Positions 1 to 4,741 of a stretch of 10,491 nucleotides of DNA are shown here, in pieces. The stretch covers positions 1 to 10,491 of the forward strand of contig JBAQKP010000187.1 of assembly GCA_049301135.1 (NCBI GenBank), written 5' to 3'. Made by a program: the position numbers and the translations under genes. Numbering within the stretch: position 1 is the first letter of the stretch; each line of letters opens with the position of its first letter. The notes beneath the pieces are model-generated. The model was not told the DNA's origin, did not search any database, and saw nothing but the letters and a program-made list of their open reading frames with translations. The stretch comes from JAYXXU01 sp049301135. GTDB lineage: Bacteria; Pseudomonadota; Gammaproteobacteria; Pseudomonadales; Moraxellaceae.

Positions 1-277
1 CAGCTTCGAGTTCTTGCCAGCGGTCAACGACTGCGGCGGTAAACTCTGGGGATAGACGGGCGACGACAACTAGGCTGTCGCGCTTGTTCAGCAGGAAGCA
101 CTTGTAAGTGTTGCCGCGATGCTCAAAAGTTGACCGCTGAATTTCAGCGGTTAAAATATTGGCATCAATCAGGCTTTCAATGACCACAGTGACGTTCTTG
201 TGATCTTTCTGGCACATGCTGGCAATCTCGCGACTGCTCATCGTTTGGTTTGGTGTTGCGCTCATCAGCATATTCAT
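1..277 (-). CDS. Rha-family phage regulatory protein (3' part outside window)
   Basis: Reading the minus strand from ATG 277 gives an open frame of 92 codons that runs off the left edge, so the C-terminal part is missing. The protein opens MNMLMSATPNQTMSSREIAS and continues with a winged-helix-like stretch (CQKDHKNVTVVIESLI). It ends in KRDSLVVVARLSPEFTAAVV followed by DRWQELE. The SSREIA element, the HKNV helix and the (V/A)xxRW-ELE ending are typical of the phage pRha family, small DNA-binding regulators and antirepressor partners found in temperate phages. GAGGA at 285-289, 7 nt upstream, supports this start over the internal ATG codons. It lies downstream of the cro-like gene on the same strand, so it is probably expressed in the early lytic (pR-type) transcript. 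The family call rests on recognising these motifs, and its exact role here is unknown. Confidence 0.72.
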   Translation of the reverse strand, partial: MNMLMSATPNQTMSSREIASMCQKDHKNVTVVIESLIDANILTAEIQRSTFEHRGNTYKCFLLNKRDSLVVVARLSPEFTAAVVDRWQELEA

Positions 278-324
278 GCTTTAATCCTCATCAGGTGTTG
301 CAACCTTTGGTTGCTTTGGAAAAT

Positions 325-347
325 GCTCTCGACCGCTAATCGAGAGC
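325..347 (-). terminator. Hairpin between cro-like and rha-like genes, weak terminator
   Basis: GCTCTCGA (325-332) and TCGAGAGC (340-347) form a perfect 8-bp stem with a 7-nt loop. On the minus strand the stem is followed by ATTTTCC, a short and imperfect U-rich tract. It lies in the leader of the Rha-like gene, so it could attenuate read-through from cro. The structure is directly visible; its activity is inferred. Confidence 0.4.
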
Positions 348-353
348 GACACG

Positions 354-382
354 AACCCCGTTAGGAAACTGACGGGGTTTTT
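354..382 (+). terminator. GC-rich hairpin with T-tract at the end of the cro-like gene
   Basis: AACCCCGT (354-361) pairs with ACGGGGTT (372-379) across a 10-nt loop and runs into TTTTT (378-382) on the plus strand. That is the form of an intrinsic terminator for plus-strand transcription entering from the left. On the minus strand the same hairpin spans the cro-like stop codon but lacks a following U-tract. There it may act with the 325-347 hairpin or protect the mRNA 3' end. Confidence 0.5.
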
Positions 383-552
383 GTTTGTGGTTCAGAAACT
401 TTCAGCTTGCTATCGCTGAGTGATTGAATGCGGTACTGCTGCAATAACGGCGGCTCACGCCCCCACTGACTTACAGCCCCATCTGACAAATTTAGAATTC
501 TTGCCAGTTTGGTCGCGCTACCCGCCCACTTAATTGCTTGTTGCTTGGTCAT
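361..552 (-). CDS. cro: Cro-like phage repressor
   Basis: This is a 63-aa protein. Residues 1-50 resemble the P22 Cro/DicC type of small HTH repressor: an N-terminal xxAIKWAG helix, then TKLARILNLSDGAVSQWG as the helix-turn-helix, then a PLLQQYRIQSLS helix. In the family the dimer binds the phage operators and turns off the CI maintenance promoter, favouring lytic growth. It is divergent from the CI-like gene at 668, and the gap holds three matches to the operator palindrome. GGGAG at 562-566 lies 9 nt from ATG 552. A promoter (ATGCAA 602-607 and ACTTTA 579-584, read on the minus strand as TTGCAT-17-TAAAGT) would give a leader of about 20 nt. Its C-terminal tail (KVSEPQTKTPSVS) looks disordered. 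A YdaS-type regulator is the alternative name for this fold. Confidence 0.82.
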   Translation of the reverse strand: MTKQQAIKWAGSATKLARILNLSDGAVSQWGREPPLLQQYRIQSLSDSKLKVSEPQTKTPSVS

Positions 553-578
553 GGATCATAGCTCCCTATCGCTTAATA

Positions 579-607
579 ACTTTAGCAAGCTAAATATATT
601 GATGCAA
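579..607 (-). promoter_or_regulatory. pR-like promoter driving cro
   Basis: Read on the minus strand, TTGCAT (602-607) and TAAAGT (579-584) are separated by 17 nt. The palindromic operator at 581-594 covers the -10 and part of the spacer, so a bound repressor would block RNA polymerase. The same TAAAGT-with-operator design occurs in the pL-like promoter at 1438-1466. Confidence 0.6.
581..594. promoter_or_regulatory. CI/Cro operator, perfect site next to cro
   Basis: TTTAGCAAGCTAAA is a perfect palindrome apart from its central two bases. It is the exact reverse complement of the sites at 1406-1419 and 1451-1464, which argues that one repressor recognises all three. Confidence 0.75.
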
Positions 608-628
608 GTGTTTAAATCATGCTAAATT
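599..628 (+). promoter_or_regulatory. Candidate maintenance promoter (pRM-like) for cI
   Basis: TTGATG (599-604) and TAAATT (623-628) are spaced by 18 nt on the plus strand, back to back with the pR -35 box as in other lambdoid switches. A start near 635 would put the operator at 638-651 just downstream, where it could give negative autoregulation. An alternative reading is TTGATT (627-632) with TAAAGT (648-653), but its 15-nt spacer is short and it would start at or beyond the ribosome binding site. Confidence 0.35.
613..626. promoter_or_regulatory. Degenerate middle operator half-site in cro-cI gap
   Basis: TAAATCATGCTAAA keeps a perfect right half (GCTAAA, 621-626) but a poor left half. 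It lies between two stronger sites with centre spacings of 32 and 25 bp. It may be a weak third operator of the OR-like cluster. Confidence 0.4.
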
Positions 629-637
629 GATTTTGTT

Positions 638-651
638 TTAAGCTAGCTAAA
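638..651. promoter_or_regulatory. CI/Cro operator upstream of cI
   Basis: TTAAGCTAGCTAAA differs from the perfect operator at one conserved arm position. It lies 16 nt upstream of the cI start codon, where it could control cI's own expression. Confidence 0.65.
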
Positions 652-667
652 GTATTGGAGCTAGGAA

Positions 668-1351
668 ATGCTAATGATGACCAGAGAACAGCGCATCGCT
701 ATGGCGATCAGTCGCAGTGGTAAAAAGAAGGGCGTGATTGCTCAAGAAACTGGGATCAGTGCGGGTGCATTGAGCCAGTGGCTGAGTGGCGACACCAAAG
801 CCATGAAGCCTGAAAACCTTGCAGCCTTCGCAAATTCGACGGGCGTTCGCATGGAATGGATAGCGACAGGTGCTGGCGCAATGCTCAAGCCAAATCGGGA
901 TATTCGCGCCTTGGATGGCGTAGAATTGACTGTATTAGCGGGCAGTCAGTACCCGATACACAAGGAGATTGTTTTGGAAACGGGAGGGAGAATGATTCAA
1001 AAAACAGACAAATCTGCCTATATTTCAAGGGATACCCTTGAGCGTGTAGGCGCAGACCCCGAGAGCATCGAGGTTGTCGAATTCGAAAACGACAGCATGA
1101 TGCCCTTGATTCAGCCGAAAGCCTTAACCGCCTTCGATATGTCTAAAAAACAGATCAGAAGTGGCAAGATTTACGCGCTGGATCATGGTGGGATTTATCG
1201 CATTCGCAAGGTTGAGGTGCTGCCCAATGGGTATAAACTGATTGCCTTGAATGCTGATTACAGGGATGAGGAGTATTCAAAAGAGACGTTCGAATCGTCG
1301 TTTGACGTGAAGGGCTGGGTGTGTTGGTGGGAGAATTTTGCAAGCTGGTAG
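668..1351 (+). CDS. cI: CI-like phage repressor, HTH plus S24/LexA-type domain
   Basis: This 227-aa protein has the two-domain layout of prophage repressors. Residues 5-70 hold a lambda-repressor-type HTH (KGVIAQETGISAGALSQWLS) followed by the common MEWIATGAG end of that domain. Residues about 130-222 form a LexA/CI S24 peptidase-like domain. ENDSMMPLI puts the nucleophile at Ser143, and IRKVEVL puts the general-base lysine at Lys181. A YKLIALNADY strand and a GWVCWW ending complete the domain. In the family it holds the lytic promoters shut, and RecA-stimulated self-cleavage relieves this after DNA damage. The usual Ala-Gly cleavage dipeptide is not obvious at the normal distance (about 35 residues) from the serine. 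The nearest Ala-Gly is 91-92, 51 residues upstream. GGAG at 657-660, 7 nt before ATG 668, supports this start over ATG 674 or 677. The gene has its own terminator. Confidence 0.88.
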   Translation: MLMMTREQRIAMAISRSGKKKGVIAQETGISAGALSQWLSGDTKAMKPENLAAFANSTGVRMEWIATGAGAMLKPNRDIRALDGVELTVLAGSQYPIHKEIVLETGGRMIQKTDKSAYISRDTLERVGADPESIEVVEFENDSMMPLIQPKALTAFDMSKKQIRSGKIYALDHGGIYRIRKVEVLPNGYKLIALNADYRDEEYSKETFESSFDVKGWVCWWENFASW

Positions 1352-1367
1352 CACCGGCTTGTGTAAG

Positions 1368-1390
1368 AAGGCCGCCCTGTCGCGGCCTTT
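1368..1390 (+). terminator. Intrinsic terminator after cI
   Basis: AAGGCCGC (1368-1375) pairs perfectly with GCGGCCTT (1382-1389) across a 6-nt loop and is followed by TTTATATT. It lies 17 nt past the cI stop and separates repressor transcription from the early operon, which has its own promoter downstream. Confidence 0.75.
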
Positions 1391-1405
1391 ATATTGCCCG
1401 ATAAC

Positions 1406-1419
1406 TTTAGCTTGCTAAA
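1406..1419. promoter_or_regulatory. CI/Cro operator, distal site of OL-like cluster
   Basis: TTTAGCTTGCTAAA is an exact copy of the site at 1451-1464 and the reverse complement of the site at 581-594. The ATAAC just before it is also shared with the site at 581. Confidence 0.75.
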
Positions 1420-1435
1420 AAATAACTGTATAAAT

Positions 1436-1449
1436 GATTGACTGCTAAA
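1436..1449. promoter_or_regulatory. Degenerate operator half-site in OL-like cluster
   Basis: The right half GCTAAA (1444-1449) is intact but the left half is poor. It lies immediately upstream of the perfect site at 1451 and overlaps the -35 box. It mirrors the degenerate middle site in the cro-cI gap. Confidence 0.35.
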
Positions 1450-1466
1450 TTTTAGCTTGCTAAAGT
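1438..1466 (+). promoter_or_regulatory. pL-like promoter for the early recombination operon
   Basis: TTGACT (1438-1443, five of six consensus -35 bases) and TAAAGT (1461-1466) are separated by exactly 17 nt. The perfect operator at 1451-1464 covers the spacer and -10. It should be silent in the lysogen and open on induction. The leader to the first gene at 1514 would be about 40 nt. Confidence 0.68.
1451..1464. promoter_or_regulatory. CI/Cro operator overlapping pL
   Basis: TTTAGCTTGCTAAA, followed by GT, gives the 16-mer that also occurs (on the minus strand) at the pR-like promoter. Its overlap with the -10 box implies direct repression. Confidence 0.75.
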
Positions 1467-1513
1467 AAAGACTCCAAAGCATAACCGCCCGTAGCACGGC
1501 ACAGGAGCAACAC

Positions 1514-1849
1514 ATGAACGCAATCGTAAGCATCACCCATGCACTTGAGCCAATCGCTCATACAGTCGCACCAAAATTCACCGTCGAGGTTGACTACCCG
1601 ACCGCTCAAATCACCGTAGAAATGCCAAATAACACACTCGTGTACAGCGTAGACCTCGACCACGAAAACCAAGGCCGCTACGACTCAGACAGTCTTGATC
1701 TGTGTGTATCGGTTGACAAGAACTGCACCGTGACCGCGTACGACGAAGAAGGCGATGTCGTGTACGAAACCATGATCAAAACCCCTGATTGGATTCACAG
1801 CGATGCTGTTGTGGCAATCGAAAAAGCCCTCACCGCTTGCGAATACTAA
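1514..1849 (+). CDS. Hypothetical early phage protein, 111 aa
   Basis: I do not recognise this family. The protein is acidic and has no evident membrane segment. From about residue 22 it alternates short beta-like stretches (FTVEVDYPTAQITVEMPNN, then TLVYSVDLDHE, LCVSVDKNCTVTAYDEEGDV) and ends in a probable helix (AVVAIEKALTACEY), so a small beta-rich fold is likely. AGGAG at 1502-1506, 7 nt before ATG 1514, is a good ribosome binding site. It is the first gene after the pL-like promoter, a place where phages often put host-takeover or anti-defence proteins. That position is the only hint of its role. Confidence 0.7.
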   Translation: MNAIVSITHALEPIAHTVAPKFTVEVDYPTAQITVEMPNNTLVYSVDLDHENQGRYDSDSLDLCVSVDKNCTVTAYDEEGDVVYETMIKTPDWIHSDAVVAIEKALTACEY

Positions 1850-1856
1850 AACCAAA

Positions 1857-1872
1857 GCCCGCTACGGCGGGC
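1857..1872 (+). other. GC hairpin with UACG tetraloop between operon genes
   Basis: GCCCGC (1857-1862) and GCGGGC (1867-1872) form a perfect 6-bp stem closing a TACG loop. In RNA this is C(UACG)G, a member of the extra-stable UNCG tetraloop class. No U-tract follows, so it is not a normal intrinsic terminator. It lies 8 nt after one stop codon and 20 nt before the next start, and may stabilise or process the mRNA. Confidence 0.55.
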
Positions 1873-1892
1873 AACCAATCAGGGAGAGGGAC

Positions 1893-2072
1893 ATGGGCAT
1901 TCACATTGAAATCATCCAAGCCAAGCGCGTAGGCGACACTGTGAAATACGGCCAATACGTTGGCCAAGTCTTAGAAATGAAAGGTTACGACGCACTGGTT
2001 GAGTTTAAAAAAACCGGCTCAGTGCAATGGATCGAAACCTGCTACCTGACCGTGATTCGGAGTGCAGCATGA
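1893..2072 (+). CDS. Hypothetical small phage protein, 59 aa
   Basis: The start is ATG 1893, because GGGAGAGGG at 1882-1890 lies just upstream. An in-frame start at 1803 would overlap the previous gene with no such site. The product (MGIHIEIIQAKRVGDTVKYG and so on) has a beta pattern with GDTVKYGQYVGQVLEMKGYDA, reminiscent of an SH3/KOW-like barrel, followed by LVEFKKTGSVQWIETCYL. This is only a structural guess and no function is assigned. Its stop overlaps the next start as ATGA, so the two are translationally coupled. Confidence 0.62.
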   Translation: MGIHIEIIQAKRVGDTVKYGQYVGQVLEMKGYDALVEFKKTGSVQWIETCYLTVIRSAA

Positions 2073-2251
2073 ACGAATACGAAAAACTAGCCGAGCAACT
2101 CGGTGACATCGCGGTAGAGCTGCACGGTAACGACTACCGCACGTTGATTGCAGCCAAAACGCTGCTGCTGAAATTGTCGGTAGATCATGACGCACTGTGC
2201 CAAGACTGGCACGACACCCAAGCCAGCCTTGAAGCGAGTGTGCGCGCATGA
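2069..2251 (+). CDS. Hypothetical small helical phage protein, 60 aa
   Basis: The start is ATG 2069, four bases overlapping the previous stop (ATGA). The product is predicted to be mainly helical (MNEYEKLAEQLGDIAVELHG, a short loop, then TLIAAKTLLLKLSVDHDALC). It ends in a further helix rich in Asp, Ala and Ser. It is acidic, with no recognised motif. Its own stop again overlaps the next start as ATGA, which supports its being a real operon member. Confidence 0.58.
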   Translation: MNEYEKLAEQLGDIAVELHGNDYRTLIAAKTLLLKLSVDHDALCQDWHDTQASLEASVRA

Positions 2252-2346
2252 ACGTATTCATCGAAATCTTAAACATGATCGGTTGCGCTGTGGTCGGCGC
2301 ACTGATCGGCTTTTTCATTCTTGTACCGTTTTTGGGAGTTGCGTGA
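2248..2346 (+). CDS. Single-pass membrane microprotein, 32 aa
   Basis: ATG 2248 overlaps the upstream stop by ATGA, and TGA 2344-2346 overlaps the next ATG by one base (TGATG). The 32 codons encode a short N-terminal stretch (MNVFIEILNM) followed by one hydrophobic segment, about residues 10-31 (IGCAVVGALIGFFILVPFLG). It contains a small-residue AVVGALIG patch of the kind that packs helices in membranes. Perfect fit between its neighbours argues that it is translated. It could be an inner-membrane phage microprotein. No family is recognised. Confidence 0.5.
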   Translation: MNVFIEILNMIGCAVVGALIGFFILVPFLGVA

Positions 2347-2462
2347 TGAACGCCGCCCAAGAGATTGAGCAAATCATCCAAGTCTTGTCCGTGTGCCAAG
2401 ACCCGCAACAAATCACCGAGCTTGAGCAGCGTTTGGCTGAATTAGGAGAGAGCCATGAATAA
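2346..2462 (+). CDS. Hypothetical acidic helical protein, 38 aa
   Basis: GGGAG at 2334-2338 lies 7 nt upstream of ATG 2346. The product (MNAAQEIEQIIQVLSVCQDP and on to ELEQRLAELGESHE) is Glu/Gln-rich with heptad-like Ile/Leu spacing, so an amphipathic or coiled-coil helical hairpin is plausible. Its end overlaps the ERF start by 8 nt and carries the ERF ribosome binding site. It has no recognised function. Confidence 0.52.
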   Translation: MNAAQEIEQIIQVLSVCQDPQQITELEQRLAELGESHE

Positions 2463-3036
2463 ATCAGACGACATCAAAGAACTGGCAACCGCACTGGCAA
2501 AGGCACAGAGCGAAGTCGAGAACGCCAGCAAGTCGAGCGCAAACCCACACTTCAAATCGAAGTATGCCGACCTTGCTGAGATCCTGAACACCGTCCGCCC
2601 CGTGTTTTCGTCACACGGGATTGCGATTGTGCAAATGCCGTCATTTGCGGATGGCAAGGCCAGCGTAGAAACCCTGCTAACACACAGCAGCGGCCAATGG
2701 ATCAGCAACACATGCAGCGCACCAGTGGGCAAGCAAGACGCGCAAGGCGTTGGCAGTGCAATCACTTATCTACGCCGCTACTCGCTTGCTGCATTCGCTG
2801 GCGTGGCTCAGGAGGATGATGACGGCAATAGCTCAATCGGCAAGCAGCCACAGCAGACACATGCACCCAAGCCAGTGAAGTCAGCCATGCCAGACGAAGC
2901 CCTGCCGACCGCGATTCAGGCGGTGCAATCTGGCAAGTTCACAGTGCAGAAAGTGTCTGAGAAATATGCGCTCAGTGAATCGCAGCGTCAGCAACTGATT
3001 GCAGCCGAAACCCAAGCACTGGCAGAAATGGCATGA
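2455..3036 (+). CDS. erf: ERF-family single-strand annealing recombinase
   Basis: The 193-aa product carries the ERF (essential recombination function) core. Residues 30-44 read NPHFKSKYADLAEIL, then V47-Q60 gives VRPVFSSHGIAIVQ. Residues 97-111 read QGVGSAITYLRRYSL, followed by an acidic QEDDDG at 119-124. The P22 Erf family anneals complementary single strands and can circularise or repair phage DNA. Residues about 125-150 are a Pro/Gln/Lys linker and 150-193 a helical C-terminal region. AGGAG at 2444-2448, 6 nt before ATG 2455, sets the start. It overlaps the nuclease gene downstream by ATGA, matching the usual pairing of an annealing protein with a 5'-3' exonuclease. Confidence 0.9.
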   Translation: MNKSDDIKELATALAKAQSEVENASKSSANPHFKSKYADLAEILNTVRPVFSSHGIAIVQMPSFADGKASVETLLTHSSGQWISNTCSAPVGKQDAQGVGSAITYLRRYSLAAFAGVAQEDDDGNSSIGKQPQQTHAPKPVKSAMPDEALPTAIQAVQSGKFTVQKVSEKYALSESQRQQLIAAETQALAEMA

Positions 3037-3680
3037 CCAAGTTCCGTTGTTCTTCATTGAGCAAAATCATGACCAAACCCCGCTCAGGCGGGGGACTGTC
3101 TGAGACTGCAAAGACCCACGTTAAGCAGTTGGTGATTGAAAGTGTCTATGGCTTTGGCCGTAGCATCAGCAACAAATACACCCGCAAAGGCCAGATGATG
3201 GAAGACGAAGCTATTTCGTCAGTCGGCCTAGTCACTGGTGATTTTCTGTTTAAGCACGAAGGCCGTGTTGAAAACGACTTTATCAGTGGTGAATGCGACG
3301 TACTGCTACCAAACAGCATTGTCGATACCAAATGCAGTTGGTCGGCCGACACCTTTCCTTGGTTCAAAGATGACGCTGTAAAGGCTGTCAAAGAATCAGG
3401 CTATGACTGGCAAATGCGCGGCTATATGTGGTTGTACGACCGTCCAGCCGCCGAAGTGGTCTATGTGCTACTGCCCACACCTGTTGAACTACTGGGCTTT
3501 GGTGACGACCCGTATGACCACACCACACGGGTCGAAGGCATCCCGCTGGAGCGACGGATTCAGCGCGTGCGTGTTGAGCGTGACGCGGATTTAGAACAGC
3601 AGATCGCGGAAAAGGTAGCACTGGCGCGCGACTACATGACCGAACTGTATAGCGAACACCCCCACTTTTTTGGAGAGTAA
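3033..3680 (+). CDS. YqaJ/lambda-exonuclease-like PD-(D/E)XK nuclease
   Basis: The 215-aa product has the active-site order of the YqaJ viral recombinase group. An acidic helix (KGQMMEDEAI, E57/E59) comes first. GECDVL follows with D89, then IVDTK with D98 and K100 as the (D/E)xK pair, then YDWQMRGYMWLY with Q127. In this family the nuclease resects one strand of a double-strand end and hands the single strand to the annealing partner, here the ERF protein just upstream. ATG 3033 overlaps the ERF stop by ATGA. Length is normal for the family. The substrate polarity is inferred from relatives. Confidence 0.85.
   Translation: MTKFRCSSLSKIMTKPRSGGGLSETAKTHVKQLVIESVYGFGRSISNKYTRKGQMMEDEAISSVGLVTGDFLFKHEGRVENDFISGECDVLLPNSIVDTKCSWSADTFPWFKDDAVKAVKESGYDWQMRGYMWLYDRPAAEVVYVLLPTPVELLGFGDDPYDHTTRVEGIPLERRIQRVRVERDADLEQQIAEKVALARDYMTELYSEHPHFFGE
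3078..3093 (+). other. GC hairpin with TCAG loop inside nuclease 5' coding region
   Basis: CCCCGC (3078-3083) and GCGGGG (3088-3093) form a 6-bp stem with a 4-nt loop about 45 nt into the nuclease gene. It has the same stem motif as the intergenic hairpins at 1857 and 4382. It may slow ribosomes or mark an mRNA cleavage site, or it may simply reflect the Pro-Arg-Ser-Gly-Gly codons there. Confidence 0.4.
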
Positions 3681-3683
3681 AAC

Positions 3684-4118
3684 ATGCCGAACAATATCAC
3701 TATCGTTGGTCGCTTGGGCAAAGATGCCGAACGCAAAACCGCAGGTAACACCCCGCTACTCGAATTCTCAGTCGGTGAAAACGTGGGCTTTGGTGATAAA
3801 CAAGTCACCAACTGGTGGAAGTGTGCGCTGTGGGGCAAACAGGCCGAGGGTTCACTTGCTCAGTATCTGGTCAAGGGTGCGCAGGTTGTCGTGTTTGGCG
3901 AGGTCACACAGCGCAAGTACACCAGCGCAAACGGTGACGGTGTGAGCCTAGATATTCGGGTTCAGAGCGTGCAGTTGGTTGGCGAGAAACAAAGCGGCTC
4001 AGGCCAAACCAGCACACAGCCTGCACAGTATCAGCAGCAACGGACTGGCAACGGGCAGACGCTGAATCAGGGTTTTGCTGCACATCCTGCTGATACTGAT
4101 GACGACCTTCCCTTTTGA
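3684..4118 (+). CDS. ssb: Single-stranded DNA-binding protein (phage SSB)
   Basis: The 144-aa product has an N-terminal OB fold: NNITIVGRLGKDAERKTAGN, then WWKCALWGKQAE, then VVVFGEVTQRKYTSANGDGV, to about residue 105. A Gln/Ser/Gly-rich disordered linker follows, then the acidic tip DTDDDLPF. That DDDLPF tip is the known docking site for host and phage DNA-processing proteins in bacterial SSBs. The protein coats single strands made by the upstream nuclease. GGAGAG at 3672-3677 is 6 nt before ATG 3684, overlapping the nuclease stop region. It is slightly shorter than chromosomal SSBs, as is usual for phage copies. Confidence 0.93.
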   Translation: MPNNITIVGRLGKDAERKTAGNTPLLEFSVGENVGFGDKQVTNWWKCALWGKQAEGSLAQYLVKGAQVVVFGEVTQRKYTSANGDGVSLDIRVQSVQLVGEKQSGSGQTSTQPAQYQQQRTGNGQTLNQGFAAHPADTDDDLPF

Positions 4119-4126
4119 GGTGTGCT

Positions 4127-4372
4127 ATGCAAATCGCACTATTTGACGAAGCCCCGAAGCCTTACCACCGACCAGTCCAGCGACCAGCACCCAAGCCTGA
4201 GCCGATCAAGCCAGAGCCGTTGTTCGTGTCGAAGTTTCCACCTGCCCGCGCCCGCTATCGCAACCCAGACGACCACAGCCAGACATGGACGGGTCGCGGT
4301 AAGCCGCCGGAGTGGTTGCAAGCCAAGCTCGACAACGGTGCGCAGCTTAGTGACTACCGCATCAAAGCCTAA
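4127..4372 (+). CDS. Small phage protein with H-NS-type DNA-binding domain
   Basis: The 81-aa product ends in a recognisable H-NS C-terminal domain. ARYRNPDDHSQTWTGRGKPP (40-59, fuller core TWTGRGKPPEWL at 53-64) is followed by a QAKLDNGAQLSDYRIKA tail. These align with the TWTGQGRTP core and the GKSLDDFLIK tail of E. coli H-NS. The TGRGKPP loop is the minor-groove, AT-hook-like element. The usual N-terminal coiled-coil oligomerisation domain is missing. In its place residues 9-31 are rich in Pro, Lys and Glu (RPAPKPEPIKPEP) and probably disordered. ATG 4127 with GAGG at 4117-4120 is preferred over the TTG at 4115, which overlaps the ssb stop. It could compete with host H-NS-type silencers at AT-rich DNA or mark phage DNA. 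That role is inferred. Confidence 0.78.
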   Translation: MQIALFDEAPKPYHRPVQRPAPKPEPIKPEPLFVSKFPPARARYRNPDDHSQTWTGRGKPPEWLQAKLDNGAQLSDYRIKA

Positions 4373-4381
4373 CCCCACACA

Positions 4382-4399
4382 GCCCCGCGCTGGCGGGGC
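4382..4399 (+). other. GC hairpin with GCTG loop between operon genes
   Basis: GCCCCGC (4382-4388) and GCGGGGC (4393-4399) form a perfect 7-bp stem with a 4-nt loop, 9 nt after the H-NS-like gene and 12 nt before the next start. No U-tract follows, so it is unlikely to terminate transcription. It repeats the CCCGC/GCGGG stem seen at 1857 and 3078. Confidence 0.5.
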
Positions 4400-4411
4400 A
4401 AGGATGACGTG

Positions 4412-4741
4412 ATGAATTTTGAACAGATGAAAAAAGACCCAGTGCTAAAAGTTGCACTGCACATGATGACCGTGACAAAGCTGCAAGATCAACTTGAAAA
4501 AGCAGTGCAAACGATGCCGACTCTCGCACCGGTCAAAAATCATGGATTAAGCGCATCTAAGATTGCGCAGGAAAAATCCGAGTGGCTTGCCGCAATGCAC
4601 CTGAACCTATTTGGTCGCGTGTATTGCGAAATCGCTGGCGAGGTTGGCTTTGATAAAGCTGACGAACTCATTAAAGAGTGGGTGGATTTTATGAAGCAAC
4701 TGAATGACAGCGCGGATGCAGCGGAGGCATTGAAATCATGA
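4412..4741 (+). CDS. Hypothetical phage protein, 109 aa
   Basis: I do not recognise this family. The product appears mostly helical, with helices near residues 2-32 (MNFEQMKKDPVLKVALHMMT onward) and 46-108, and no cysteine-cluster or nuclease motif. The middle contains ASKIAQEKSEWLAAMHLNLF followed by an acidic helix ending in ALKS. ATG 4412 has AGGA at 4401-4404 seven nt upstream. GTG 4409, one codon earlier, is less well placed. Its stop overlaps the next start as ATGA. Confidence 0.66.
   Translation: MNFEQMKKDPVLKVALHMMTVTKLQDQLEKAVQTMPTLAPVKNHGLSASKIAQEKSEWLAAMHLNLFGRVYCEIAGEVGFDKADELIKEWVDFMKQLNDSADAAEALKS

Noticed and set aside
1484..1500. Small inverted repeat CCGT-AGC-ACGG in the pL leader as a boxB-like antitermination site
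   Set aside because: It has only four base pairs with a 3-nt loop, no boxA-like element was found beside it, and no N-type protein is visible.
2019..2411. 130-codon minus-strand frame opposite the small operon genes
   Set aside because: It lies opposite four tightly coupled plus-strand genes with good ribosome binding sites, and the product has no recognisable pattern.
4115..4126. TTG 4115 as the start of the H-NS-like protein
   Set aside because: It lies within the ssb stop region and has no spaced ribosome binding site, whereas ATG 4127 has GAGG six bases upstream.
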